From an uncultured Pseudomonadales bacterium (GTDB lineage Bacteria > Pseudomonadota > Gammaproteobacteria > Pseudomonadales > Azotimanducaceae): DNA of 64,000 nucleotides. The number at the start of each line of letters is the position of its first letter. The first letter of the stretch is position 1. A model generated the notes under the pieces. That model did no database searches. It had not been told where the DNA came from and worked only from the letters and a program-made list of their open reading frames with translations. The stretch is from assembly GCA_943787425.1 (NCBI GenBank), contig CALSMJ010000001.1, positions 558,001 to 622,000 of the forward strand. The letters are read 5' to 3'. Shown one piece after another: positions 44,047 to 53,290 of this stretch. The position numbers and the translations under genes were made by a program.

Positions 44047-45372
44047 TTACCCCTTGTAATCTCCCATCCCACGTTCCGGCGCTGGATAGACCACGGCCCA
44101 AATCAGCAACAGCACTAAGGCGACCATGCACAGGTGAACAGGCAAAAGATAACTACCGGAGCCATCCAAACCGAGACTGAACGCGGCCGGTCCAATGGCG
44201 CTGGCTGAGACCGTGAGCGCGGTGTTTAAGCCGCTGACTTCGCCCAAATGCTTGGTACCGAAATAGCGCACAAACGCTAAATTAGAGAGCACCCCCCAAA
44301 GCCCGCCACCTGCACCAAATCCAAGTGCCAATAACCAATAACCCCAATCATTCGCCAAATGTGCAAGCCCAAAGGCGCCGAATAAAAAACTGAGCAACAT
44401 CAATATTAAAAAGGGTTTCAGGGGATTCCGGTCAGCCAAATAACCGGCGAGCAGATTCACGATCGTTGAGCAAATGGCCGAGGGTAAAAAGTAAGAGAAC
44501 GCTTCCACCGAACTACGACCGACCTGATCAAAGATCGATACAATATGAAACGTGAGCGCCGTTCCGAACAGTGCATGAATTGACAAACTTGCCGCATAGA
44601 GCCAAAACACGGGCCGCCGCCGGGCCTGAGCTAGCGTCATGCCTGAAAGCTGCGGGTCTAAAGTTTCTCCACTTGCTGCACCTTTTTCACGCGTCACCTT
44701 TAGCGGCGTTTGCGGTCTCGGCCGATTGCGAACAAAAAGCCAAGCGGCGCAGCCGAACAAGAAAAGCCCAGCCGCCATCACCCAAAGCGACCCACGCCAG
44801 CCGAAGTCATGGATCAAAACCGCAATCCCGAGCGGCGCCAGTGCAAAGCCAAACGAGACAAACACGCCTCGCAAACCACTCACCAGGCCGCGACGTTTCA
44901 CAAACCAAATCAGGAGGATGTTGCGCGACGCACTGGTCAAAACGCCTTGACCCAAAAACCGCACCCCAAAGTAACCCAGCAGCATGAGCAGCCAGGCCCA
45001 CGCGACCGACCCAGACAACAGCGCCAACACGCGGTCAACTTGACTGATGTAGATCAGCACCAGGGCCAGTAGCACGCTGGACGCTGCGATCATGATGCGT
45101 CCGCCGTACTGATCAAACCATCGCCCGGCGCGGGGCAAACATACTGCAGACAAGAGTGTACCGACTAAATAGGCAAGCGAGAGCTGGGTCCGGGTGAGGC
45201 CTAGGGCCTCGATAAAGTAGTCGGTGTAGACCCCCATCCCCATGGTTTGACCCGGCACACTGAACAAAAAACCGAGGGTTGAGAACAACCAGATCACCCA
45301 GGCATAGTTTATGGCTTGTCGCCTTGGTTGGGCCTGATCAGGCGTTGCAGCCACCGAATAGTTCCTTTTCAT
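44047..45372 (-). CDS. MFS transporter (monocarboxylate/oxalate:formate-like)
   Basis: About 441 residues with twelve hydrophobic segments and a GQTMGMGVYTDYFIEALGL first loop. Between helices 2 and 3 is RAGRWFDQYGGR, and between 8 and 9 LLAGYLADRNPLKP, the MFS loop signatures. It resembles monocarboxylate/oxalate-formate antiporters rather than sugar porters. The ATG at 45372 is chosen because GGGAG precedes it and the first helix follows; the frame extends 21 codons upstream without support. It lies upstream of the GH17 gene on the same strand with a ~120-base gap, and is divergent from the sulfatase gene. Confidence 0.86.
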   Translation of the reverse strand: MKRNYSVAATPDQAQPRRQAINYAWVIWLFSTLGFLFSVPGQTMGMGVYTDYFIEALGLTRTQLSLAYLVGTLLSAVCLPRAGRWFDQYGGRIMIAASSVLLALVLIYISQVDRVLALLSGSVAWAWLLMLLGYFGVRFLGQGVLTSASRNILLIWFVKRRGLVSGLRGVFVSFGFALAPLGIAVLIHDFGWRGSLWVMAAGLFLFGCAAWLFVRNRPRPQTPLKVTREKGAASGETLDPQLSGMTLAQARRRPVFWLYAASLSIHALFGTALTFHIVSIFDQVGRSSVEAFSYFLPSAICSTIVNLLAGYLADRNPLKPFLILMLLSFLFGAFGLAHLANDWGYWLLALGFGAGGGLWGVLSNLAFVRYFGTKHLGEVSGLNTALTVSASAIGPAAFSLGLDGSGSYLLPVHLCMVALVLLLIWAVVYPAPERGMGDYKG

Positions 45373-45461
45373 TCTCCCGCGCATCATACGTGAGGCCATT
45401 AACCCTGGCCAGCAAGCGGTACCCGGGTGTGGCATACTTTGGTCGTTGACTGGAAGACCAC

Positions 45462-47000
45462 ATGAAAAACGTTTTATTCATTACTGCGGATCAATGGCGC
45501 GGCGCCTGCCTTTCAAGCTTGGGGCATACCGTGCAAACACCCCATTTAGATGCACTGGCGGCTTCCGGTGTTTTGTTCAAACGCCACTATGCCAACGCCG
45601 TGCCCTGCGGGCCCTCCAGAGCCAGCTTGCATACCGGCATGTATCTTCAAAATCATCGCTCGGGCACCAATGGTACGCCGCTCGATGCGCGATTCACCAA
45701 CTGGGCAAAGGAAGTTCGAGCCAGTGGCGGCGACCCCGTTTTGTTTGGTTACACCGATACCGCCAATGACCCAAGACAATTTGCGCCGGATGATCCGATC
45801 TTGTCCTCCTATGAAGGCCCCTTGCCCGGAATCCGGCCGATACTGCAAATGGGCACCTATCCGGATGCTTGGGCGAATTGGCTTAAAACCCTCGGCTACG
45901 ACGTTCCGGAGCCGAATTGGCAACTCTACACCGAGAAAAACAGCCCCATCGAGTATGAAGACGGTTTAGCGCATCCTGCGGCGCTAAAAATTCCCGTGCA
46001 TCACCATGACACCCGCTTTATGGTTGACTCGGTGATGGATTATATTGCTTCAACCGACGACGCCTTTTGTGTCCATCTGTCTTTGCTGCGACCGCACCCG
46101 CCTTGGGTTGCGCCCGAGCCTTATAACCGATTGTATGATCCTGCCGCGCTCACAGATTTTATCCGAGCAGAATCGCGCCAAATCGAAGCCGAGCAGCACC
46201 CGTTTCTGGCGGAGATGCTGGCAACCAAGCACTACAGTGCCCCAGCGGATCAGGCCAAACTCACGCGGCTCAAAAGCAGCTATTTTGGCCTCATGACCGA
46301 CGTTGATGCCAATTTAGGACGCTTATTTGATTTTTTAAAAACCAATGGTCACTGGGACAACACCTTAATCATCTTCACCTCGGACCATGGCGAACAAATG
46401 GGAGACCATCATTTGCTGGGCAAGCTGGGTTATTTCGATGCTTCCTATCATATCCCGCTGATCATTCGAGACCCCGAATTTGATCCCCGACACCGCGCCA
46501 GTGCACAGATCGATCACTTCACCGAAAATGTCGACATCATGCCGACAATCCTCGATTGGCTTGATCTTGAATGCCCAGTGCAATGTGACGGCCAATCGCT
46601 TCGTCCGCTCATTCATACCGGCGCACCCAGCGGCCCCTGGCGCGAGGAAGCGCATTGGGAATATGACTTCCGAAATATTCCTGCGGGCGAGGCCTTAGAA
46701 CAACGTCTTGGACTCACGCCGCACCAATGCAGCCTTAATGTCATCCGCAGCACTCGGTACAAGTACGTTCACTTCACTAATTTGCCAGCGTTGTTTTTTG
46801 ATTTGAAGACGGACCCCGATGAGCTTAACAACCTAATTGACCACCCAGATTATCAACCGCTCGTCTTGGCCTTTGCGCAAAAAATGCTGTCTTGGCGTAT
46901 GAACCATGACGAGCAGACCCTAACGCACCTTGCGCTCACCGATGACGGCATCGTGAGCCGGCCATCACCGCGTTACGCGCCCCTTCGTTCAACCTCTTAG
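45462..47000 (+). CDS. Type I sulfatase (arylsulfatase family)
   Basis: 512 residues. NAVPCGPSRASLHTG holds C49-x-P-S-R53, the sulfatase motif whose cysteine a maturation enzyme converts to formylglycine. FITADQWRGA gives the first metal aspartates and FTSDHGEQMGDHH the remaining metal ligands. No clear signal peptide is seen, so it may be cytosolic. Family members remove sulfate esters from polysaccharides or small molecules, and some hydrolyse phosphonate monoesters. No formylglycine-generating enzyme is in the window. It is followed by a NUDIX gene after nine bases. Confidence 0.9.
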   Translation: MKNVLFITADQWRGACLSSLGHTVQTPHLDALAASGVLFKRHYANAVPCGPSRASLHTGMYLQNHRSGTNGTPLDARFTNWAKEVRASGGDPVLFGYTDTANDPRQFAPDDPILSSYEGPLPGIRPILQMGTYPDAWANWLKTLGYDVPEPNWQLYTEKNSPIEYEDGLAHPAALKIPVHHHDTRFMVDSVMDYIASTDDAFCVHLSLLRPHPPWVAPEPYNRLYDPAALTDFIRAESRQIEAEQHPFLAEMLATKHYSAPADQAKLTRLKSSYFGLMTDVDANLGRLFDFLKTNGHWDNTLIIFTSDHGEQMGDHHLLGKLGYFDASYHIPLIIRDPEFDPRHRASAQIDHFTENVDIMPTILDWLDLECPVQCDGQSLRPLIHTGAPSGPWREEAHWEYDFRNIPAGEALEQRLGLTPHQCSLNVIRSTRYKYVHFTNLPALFFDLKTDPDELNNLIDHPDYQPLVLAFAQKMLSWRMNHDEQTLTHLALTDDGIVSRPSPRYAPLRSTS

Positions 47001-47009
47001 GATAGACAG

Positions 47010-47741
47010 ATGAGCACCCAACATCGAAACGACATCTACGGCACGGCCGATCAACCCGACCAAATCGAGACGCCAGCAATTCCTGCTGCCACGGTCATCT
47101 TGTTACGAGATAGTGATCGAGGCGTTGAAACGCTTATGCTACATCGAACCTCCAAGGTGCATTTTGGCGGTATGTGGGTCTTTCCCGGTGGCCGCATCGA
47201 CCCAGAGGATTATCCTGAGAGCAAAGACGTGAATATCGCAGCACAACAAGCCGCCGTAAGAGAAACCTTCGAGGAAACCGGTATCACCATTGGCAGGGAT
47301 GCTTTTGCCTGGTTTGCGCATTGGACGCCCCCGGCGGGTACACCACGTCGGTATGCGACCTGGTTTTTTGCCTGCATTTTAAAAACCGATCAAGTTATTG
47401 CCGTTGATGGCTTTGAGATTCAAAACCACGAGTGGATTAAGCCGGCTGAGGCCCTCACCCGCCACGCCGCCGGCGAGATTGATCTTGCGCCGCCCACCTG
47501 GATTACCTTGCATCAATTGGCGCTGCACGAGCCCACAACGGCACTTTGGCAAGTTCTCAAGGATCAACCCGTCCGGGTTTACGAAACGAGAATTCGCAAG
47601 GACAGAGACGACCGACGGATTGCGCTGTGGGCTGAGGATGCGGCCTACGCGGGTGGCGAGGTCGACCAGGCTGGGCCCCGCCACCGTTTGGTGCTCGACC
47701 CTAGTGGCTTTATTTTTGAAAATACTGCGCTGCGTTACTAG
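47010..47741 (+). CDS. NUDIX hydrolase
   Basis: 243 residues. The Nudix box is split by a short insertion: WVFPGGRIDPEDYPE supplies the GG start, and QQAAVRETFEETGITIG is the R-E-x-x-E-E-x-G metal core. The insertion is typical of the NUDT7/NUDT19 (CoA-diphosphatase-like) branch of longer Nudix proteins. It would hydrolyse a nucleoside diphosphate derivative, possibly CoA or an acyl-CoA, in the cytosol. It starts nine bases after the sulfatase stop, so the two share a transcript, but a joint function is not obvious. Confidence 0.88.
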   Translation: MSTQHRNDIYGTADQPDQIETPAIPAATVILLRDSDRGVETLMLHRTSKVHFGGMWVFPGGRIDPEDYPESKDVNIAAQQAAVRETFEETGITIGRDAFAWFAHWTPPAGTPRRYATWFFACILKTDQVIAVDGFEIQNHEWIKPAEALTRHAAGEIDLAPPTWITLHQLALHEPTTALWQVLKDQPVRVYETRIRKDRDDRRIALWAEDAAYAGGEVDQAGPRHRLVLDPSGFIFENTALRY

Positions 47742-47829
47742 TGCGGGCACGCAACATCACAGTCCCGCCATCAGTGATTCACCCGAACCGTGAAACTCAG
47801 CGCCACAACGGGTTGATGGGCTTTGCACG

Positions 47830-49242
47830 ATGACGTTTTCCTGGCTTCCTGGCCAATCTGGGCTTAACTTGCGGCAGGACTTGCTGGATCCAGCAGCCCT
47901 CGCTGCGAGGGCCTACGCGAACACCTTAGACGCGCGAAGCGTTTATCCGGATCAGAGCGCGCTTGCCGCCTTATCCGTTTTTGACGAACCCCTGCCAGAG
48001 CTTCCCTGTGACCCGCGCATCGTCCTAGACACGCTTGCAACTCACGGCGGTCCCGCGACCACCGCCTCCAGCGGCCCAAACTACTATGGCTTTGTGACCG
48101 GCGGCAGTCTGCCCATTGCCCTCGCCGCGCGATGGCTTGGGGACGCCTGGGATCAAAACAGCGCACTTGGGCGGATGTCACCCATCGCGGCACAACTTGA
48201 GCAAACGGTGGAACATTGGGTTACGGACCTACTCGGCTTACCGGAGGAAACCATCATGGGCCTTGTGAGCGGCTCGTCCATCGCTGGCTTATCAGCATTG
48301 GCCGCTGCCCGCAGTCATCTTTATGCCAAGGCCCAGTGGCCCTTCGCGGAAAAAGGCCTTCAAGGCGCGCCACCCATCCATATCTACGGGCCGAACAGCT
48401 TGCATGGTTCGATCAACAAAGCCTTAAGCATCCTAGGCTTTGGCGCCAATCAAATGCATTGGCTCGCAACCGATTCCGAGGGGCGACTGTTAGCATCAGC
48501 ACTGCCAAAGCTTGCGCCCAATTCTATTGTGATCCTGCAGGCGGGCCAGGTCTGTACCGGTGCGTTTGATGACTTCGCAAGCATCATTCCAAGGGTGAAG
48601 GCGCAGGGCGCTTGGGTTCATATCGACGGCGCCTTTGGACTCTGGGCCGCAGCGTGTGATCGCACCCGTCACCTCATGGCCGGCGCAGGCCAAGCCGACT
48701 CTTGGTCCGTCGATGCCCATAAAACGCTTAACGTACCCTACGACTGTGGTCTTGTACTGTGCCGACATCCTAGCGCCTTGAAGTCGGCCTTAACCGCGAG
48801 CGGGAGCTATCTTGATCGCGACAGCACGCGCAATGGCATGGAGATGACCCCAGAGATGTCTCGGCGCGCCCGATCCGTTGAGCTTTGGGCCGCCTTAAAG
48901 TTTCTAGGCCGCTCAGGGGTTGCCGGTTTAATCGGTCATTTTTGTACCCTTGCCGATCAATTACGCGAGCACCTTCGCGATGGGCCCTATACCCTCATCA
49001 ACGCGGGCGGCTTCAATCAGGTGCTTGTTGCCTTAGCGGAAGATGCTCAAACCAACGCTGCTTTGCAGTGCTTGCAACGCGCTGGCAAGGTTTGGATGAG
49101 CGGGGCGACCTGGCAGGGGCGCGCCGTAATTCGCATCAGTATCAGTAACTGGCAAACCACCGATGCGCACATCGATCTGCTGGCAGCCGAAATGCAGCGT
49201 GCGGCCCGAGCCGTTCAACCAACACCGCCCGCGTCGCCTTAA
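47830..49242 (+). CDS. Pyridoxal-5'-phosphate-dependent group II decarboxylase-like protein
   Basis: 470 residues of the aromatic-amino-acid/glutamate decarboxylase fold. The PLP lysine is in SVDAHKTLNVPYDCG, DGAFGLWAAAC carries the ring-stacking aspartate segment, and GLVSGSSIAGLSALAAAR the phosphate-binding region. It may decarboxylate an amino acid, or act as a lyase or aldehyde synthase as some members do; the substrate is unknown. It is 88 bases downstream of the NUDIX gene. Its end overlaps the stop of the convergent alpha/beta hydrolase gene (49239-49242). Confidence 0.9.
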   Translation: MTFSWLPGQSGLNLRQDLLDPAALAARAYANTLDARSVYPDQSALAALSVFDEPLPELPCDPRIVLDTLATHGGPATTASSGPNYYGFVTGGSLPIALAARWLGDAWDQNSALGRMSPIAAQLEQTVEHWVTDLLGLPEETIMGLVSGSSIAGLSALAAARSHLYAKAQWPFAEKGLQGAPPIHIYGPNSLHGSINKALSILGFGANQMHWLATDSEGRLLASALPKLAPNSIVILQAGQVCTGAFDDFASIIPRVKAQGAWVHIDGAFGLWAAACDRTRHLMAGAGQADSWSVDAHKTLNVPYDCGLVLCRHPSALKSALTASGSYLDRDSTRNGMEMTPEMSRRARSVELWAALKFLGRSGVAGLIGHFCTLADQLREHLRDGPYTLINAGGFNQVLVALAEDAQTNAALQCLQRAGKVWMSGATWQGRAVIRISISNWQTTDAHIDLLAAEMQRAARAVQPTPPASP

Positions 49243-50102
49243 GCCCGGACACAACCCAGAATCCAAGCCTTCAATAATTCATGGAAACTCTCGGGTTGTT
49301 CGAACGCGAGCCAGTGCCCGCAGTTGGCCACGAGCTCGAAGTGCACCAAAGGATTTTCTGCAAAGAACAGCGCTGATTTACTCGCGACATCCGGCAGCGC
49401 GGGACCATCCTGGTCGCCATAAATAACTTGCACAGGCTGTTGCAATTGCCGCACAGCGTCGAGCACCATTCGGTTCTTGGCAAACTTTGGACTGTTGAAC
49501 CGTGCCTGGGCCGTATTCAGAACTTGCACCTTCAATGCCAAAGCATCAATTTTAGCCGGGTCTGAAATCATCAAGTGATGCAGGTTGCTGCGATGTAACG
49601 CGGCCAGATCAGCGGCACTCATTCCAGGAAGCCTTCGTTGTAACGGCTTCATTCCGCCCTTTCTTGAGACGTCTCCAATCGATGCGGGACCAATTAGGGT
49701 TAGACTTTTAACCGCGTCGCCGAGTTGCAAGGCGGCCTGGGAGGAGACGGCGCACCCCCACGAAAACGCAACGAGGTGGTATTGTTGAAGTGATTTAAGG
49801 CCGCGACAGCCCGCAACCAAAGCCGCAACGGCATCTTCTGCCGTGTAGCCAGCGGGCAAGGCGTCCGACGCTCCAAGTCCCGGTAAATCGACCGCCCAAA
49901 CCTGGTAGTGTTGCGTCAGCGCCTCAATGTTAGCAACCCAATGCAGCCAAGACCCCGAGCCCCCGTGTACCAAAAGCAGGGTTTCACCGCCCTTAGGCCC
50001 CGCCCAATAGCGAAACTGCAGCGCGCCAAACTCACAAGCAATCCGCTCAACCCGCGAGGCTTTGGTCAGCCGAGCAATCAGCAGCTCAGGGGGTTCAACC
50101 AT
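49239..50102 (-). CDS. Alpha/beta hydrolase
   Basis: 287 residues. LLLVHGGSGSWLHW is the oxyanion segment, VAFSWGCAVSSQ the nucleophile elbow (the first glycine of G-x-S-x-G is alanine here), and NCGHWLAFEQPESF the catalytic histidine region. Related proteins hydrolyse esters, C-C bonds in ring-cleavage products or epoxides; this one cannot be assigned further. It starts two bases after the end of the enoyl-CoA hydratase gene on the same strand, so the two form an operon and probably act in one degradation pathway. Confidence 0.86.
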   Translation of the reverse strand: MVEPPELLIARLTKASRVERIACEFGALQFRYWAGPKGGETLLLVHGGSGSWLHWVANIEALTQHYQVWAVDLPGLGASDALPAGYTAEDAVAALVAGCRGLKSLQQYHLVAFSWGCAVSSQAALQLGDAVKSLTLIGPASIGDVSRKGGMKPLQRRLPGMSAADLAALHRSNLHHLMISDPAKIDALALKVQVLNTAQARFNSPKFAKNRMVLDAVRQLQQPVQVIYGDQDGPALPDVASKSALFFAENPLVHFELVANCGHWLAFEQPESFHELLKAWILGCVRA

Positions 50103-50104
50103 GG

Positions 50105-50947
50105 TTAACCGTCATCCGGCCGCGCAAACTCCGCCGCCAGCGCCCCCATCCGAAGCTCGCCCGCTTTGGTTTGCAAGCCTTGCGCTAAAGCACGGCGCAT
50201 GTTGTCCTGGGCGCCGCTGGTACGCAGGGTTTGTTGAAACAAATAGGCCTCTTCTAGCAGGCCATCCTCAATCGGCAGCTCAGCATTATTGATAGAGGCT
50301 TTGCAAAGCGCGATCGCCTCGCCCGGCCAACCGGCAATCCGAAAAGCGAGGTTGTCCACGAAGTCGCTCATCGCGTCGGATGTATCGAAAATTCGATTCA
50401 AATAGCCCCAGCGCTCACAGGTCTCAGCATCAATATCATCGCCGCCTAAACAAATTTCAAGCGCCCTGCCCCGCCCGACAAGCCGTGGTAAGCGTTGGGT
50501 GCCAGAGCCCCCCGGTAAAATGCCCAGTGGCACCTCCATCTGATTAATGATCGTTTTATGCCGGACGCCAAAGCGCATATCGCAGGAGGCCGCAAACTCG
50601 TTGCCACCGCCGCCAGCGCGCCCCGCCATCTTAACGATCGTCGCCTTCGGCATGGTTCGTACTCGCTCGCACATCAGGTGAAAGGGCGATAAGGTTTCAG
50701 CCTTCACCGCTGGCGTATCACTCGGAAAGGTTAAGATGGCGTTGACATCAAAATGCGCTATGAAAAAGTCCGGATCTGCGCTCTGAAAGACCACCACTCG
50801 AATACTATCATCCCCTTCAAGCTGTTCGGTCACTGCGACAAGTTCTTGATACAGCCTCGGGGTCATCACATTAACGGGTGGGTTATCGATGGTGACGAAA
50901 CAAACCCCGTCCTGCTGGGTCAGCTTTAGCGTTTCAAATGCAGCCAT
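50105..50947 (-). CDS. Enoyl-CoA hydratase/isomerase (crotonase) family protein
   Basis: 280 residues. VTIDNPPVNVMTPRLYQEL is the crotonase N-terminus; KMAGRAGGGGNEFAASCDMRFG is the CoA- and oxyanion-hole region; EVPLGILPGGSGTQRLPRLVGR carries the catalytic region of hydratases, with a glycine-rich segment. It adds water to an enoyl-CoA or isomerises it. The start at 50947 is chosen because AGGAG precedes it; an open frame extends 20 codons upstream. It is the first gene of a two-gene unit with an alpha/beta hydrolase and is divergent from surE over 80 bases. Confidence 0.88.
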   Translation of the reverse strand: MAAFETLKLTQQDGVCFVTIDNPPVNVMTPRLYQELVAVTEQLEGDDSIRVVVFQSADPDFFIAHFDVNAILTFPSDTPAVKAETLSPFHLMCERVRTMPKATIVKMAGRAGGGGNEFAASCDMRFGVRHKTIINQMEVPLGILPGGSGTQRLPRLVGRGRALEICLGGDDIDAETCERWGYLNRIFDTSDAMSDFVDNLAFRIAGWPGEAIALCKASINNAELPIEDGLLEEAYLFQQTLRTSGAQDNMRRALAQGLQTKAGELRMGALAAEFARPDDG

Positions 50948-51027
50948 AGGATTCTCCTTTTCCAACCGATCATGCCATACTTGCTGTCTATTTTGGGACC
51001 TAACCAACCTTCTAAGGGCAGTGGATT

Positions 51028-51870
51028 ATGCGAAACCTTTTGACCGTTTGTGCCTTAACCCTGCTATCCAATCTGGCTTTGGCTGCCCCGCCCCTCAATA
51101 TTCTATTAACCAATGACGACGGCTATCTTGCCCCTGGCATTCAAGCGCTCCGTGCAGCGCTACTCGAGGCGGGCCACAACGTATCCCTCATCGCGCCCGC
51201 AACCAATCAAAGTGGCAGTAGCACCAGCATCTCCAGCCAAGGTGTTGCTTACACCAGTCACGGCAATCAAGTTTGGAGCGTCACTGGCCGACCTGCCGAT
51301 GCCGTTCGACTGGGGATCGGACACATCCTGCAAGACAACCCGCCGGACCTTGTGGTGTCCGGCATCAACTTTGGGCAGAACGTTGGACAGGATGTCATTA
51401 TCTCTGGAACCGTCGGTGCTGCCGTGACCGCCGTGCAACTGGGGTTTCCGGCCATCGCGGTCTCGGCTGAAATCAATTTCAATGAGGCCGCATCCGGGTT
51501 TCCGAGTACCCTGAACACCTTCCCTTGGGCCGCTGCGCTCATTGCTGATCTGATTCAAGATCCGAGGATCCGATTGCAAGACAGCTTTTTGAATCTCAAT
51601 TTCCCGACTCAAAAAACGCCAAAAGCCTTCAAGCAAACAAAACTAGCCGCCTCTTCTATCCTGTCCGTTGATTTTAACGAAATGGATAAAGGTCTCTGGC
51701 GCGCGGGATACCAAACGGATCCAGACGACGAGCCCAACGCTGACCGAGCGTTACTTGCAGAAGGCTATATCACCGTCACGCGGCTTGGCATCAGTTATGC
51801 GCCCGCCGCCTTATCCTCAGCCGATTTAACTTGGATTGAATCGCTCTCGGTTGAAGCCGAAGCCGAATAA
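51028..51870 (+). CDS. surE: SurE-family 5'/3'-nucleotidase/acid phosphatase, exported
   Basis: 280 residues. ILLTNDDGYLAPGIQALRAAL is the SurE start with the metal-binding D-D pair, NQSGSSTSIS the serine/asparagine loop, and SGINFGQNVGQDVIISGTVGAA the remaining metal ligand segment. SurE dephosphorylates nucleoside monophosphates and is normally cytosolic. This protein begins with a clear signal peptide (LLTVCALTLLSNLALA), so it should act in the periplasm. The usual surE neighbour genes (pcm, truD, nlpD) are absent. It is therefore probably a secreted paralogue and not the housekeeping copy. It converges on the M20 peptidase gene. Confidence 0.88.
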   Translation: MRNLLTVCALTLLSNLALAAPPLNILLTNDDGYLAPGIQALRAALLEAGHNVSLIAPATNQSGSSTSISSQGVAYTSHGNQVWSVTGRPADAVRLGIGHILQDNPPDLVVSGINFGQNVGQDVIISGTVGAAVTAVQLGFPAIAVSAEINFNEAASGFPSTLNTFPWAAALIADLIQDPRIRLQDSFLNLNFPTQKTPKAFKQTKLAASSILSVDFNEMDKGLWRAGYQTDPDDEPNADRALLAEGYITVTRLGISYAPAALSSADLTWIESLSVEAEAE

Positions 51871-51900
51871 AACCCAATCGGTCGCGCTGTTAACGCGCAT

Positions 51901-53226
51901 TCAGTTCAAGCCCCCCTGCTGCGAGATCCGATACATCAAGACAGCCGCACGCTCGATCAACATCGGTAGCGTGTTAAGGTCGATTTCCTCATTTAAGGAA
52001 TGGGCGCCTTTACCTTCAATGCCAATGCCGTCAAGTGCATCGACATAATCCGCGACGAAAGAAATATCAGCGGCGCCCCGTTTACCGGGATCAAACGCGC
52101 TGACCGGTCCGTATCCTAAATCCTGACTGGTTTGACTGAGCAGCGCGAGCAGCGCCTGATTGCCGTCGGTCGGGGCCATGGCTGGATAACCGTCCGTAAA
52201 AGTGATTTCTGCTGCGGTTTTCGGCAGATTATTCTGACTGGCAATCGCCCGCATTGCTTCTCGGGCGCGGGCCTCCTGCTCCCGACTCAGCGTCCGAAGC
52301 CCGCCTTGCACGACAACCGATTGCGCAACCACATTGGTTTTACCGAATACCCGGCCTGCATTCAGGGACGCCTCGTAATCCACCTCGGTGCCACCTGCAA
52401 TAACGCCCGGATTAAACGTCAAGTATTGCTCGCCGGTTAACTGCTCATGAAAGCCCGTTAAGATCCTCGCCGCTTCAAAGATCGCGCCGCTCCCCACAGC
52501 CTCACTAAAGATCATGGAAGAATGCGCCCGTTCACCTGTGACGGTTAGCAGCCAGCCACTCGAGCCGCGACGGGCAACCGTTGCGGCATCAAGACTGGTC
52601 GCATTTTCAAAACCCAAACCAACATCACAGGATCTCGCCGCATCCATTAAATGCGCCCGACTGATCGATTTTGGCGATCCCGACTTTTCCTCATCGCCGA
52701 TGAGCGCAACAATATAGCGGCCTTCATCCAAGACGCCGGCGATTTTTAAGGCCTTGAGCGCATACAGAATGATTACGTCGCCACCCTTCATATCACTCAC
52801 GCCCGGACCACGGGCGGTATCGCCCTGCCGTACAAAGGTTTGGAAGGCACTGCTGGCTTCGAAGACGGTATCCAAGTGGCCAATGAGCAGTTGACAGACG
52901 CCCGGCCCACCATTGTCCGCAAACAGATGACCGGCCCGATCAACCTCGCTCATATCATGCCAGCGGGTCTCAAAGCCCAAGGCTTTGAATTCTTGTTCAA
53001 AGACATCGGCAACTTGTTTGACGCCAGCATGATTCATCGTGCCGCTATTGATGTTGACCACTTGCTCTAGGAGTGCAATGGCAGGCGCCTTTTGCTGCTT
53101 GGCAATTTCAGCCAATCGCGACTCCACCTCGTTCAGTTCTGCCGAAACCAAAGGGATTGCACTGATCAATCCCCAAAACCCCAACCTCACAAAAAAGCGT
53201 CTTAACGACCTTTTATCAAACTTCAT
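51901..53226 (-). CDS. Exported M20-family metallopeptidase (glutamate carboxypeptidase-like)
   Basis: About 441 residues. The N-terminus is a signal peptide (FFVRLGFWGLISAIPLVSA). GHLDTVFEASSAF gives the first metal ligand, ARGPGVSDMKGGDVIIL the bridging aspartate, and IGDEEKSGSPKS the catalytic glutamate pair; a dimerisation domain and a C-terminal GKGAHSLNEEIDL segment with the last histidine complete the CPG2-like M20A layout. It would release C-terminal glutamate or a similar residue from folates or peptides in the periplasm. The ATG at 53226 is preferred over a TTG two codons earlier. It lies after the TonB receptor terminator, so it needs its own promoter. Confidence 0.88.
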   Translation of the reverse strand: MKFDKRSLRRFFVRLGFWGLISAIPLVSAELNEVESRLAEIAKQQKAPAIALLEQVVNINSGTMNHAGVKQVADVFEQEFKALGFETRWHDMSEVDRAGHLFADNGGPGVCQLLIGHLDTVFEASSAFQTFVRQGDTARGPGVSDMKGGDVIILYALKALKIAGVLDEGRYIVALIGDEEKSGSPKSISRAHLMDAARSCDVGLGFENATSLDAATVARRGSSGWLLTVTGERAHSSMIFSEAVGSGAIFEAARILTGFHEQLTGEQYLTFNPGVIAGGTEVDYEASLNAGRVFGKTNVVAQSVVVQGGLRTLSREQEARAREAMRAIASQNNLPKTAAEITFTDGYPAMAPTDGNQALLALLSQTSQDLGYGPVSAFDPGKRGAADISFVADYVDALDGIGIEGKGAHSLNEEIDLNTLPMLIERAAVLMYRISQQGGLN

Positions 53227-53242
53227 AGACAATTACCTTTTA

Positions 53243-53276
53243 ACAAACAAAAAAAAGGGCGCTAAGCGCCCTTTTT
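53243..53276 (-). terminator. Strong intrinsic terminator after the TonB-dependent receptor
   Basis: On the minus strand GGGCGC-TTA-GCGCCC forms a perfect six-base-pair stem extended by five A-U pairs, followed by TTTTTTGTTTGTTA. It starts 14 bases after the receptor stop codon at 53291. The A tract on the other side could make it bidirectional, but no plus-strand gene ends here. Confidence 0.92.
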
Positions 53277-53290
53277 ATTCGACCCCGCTT

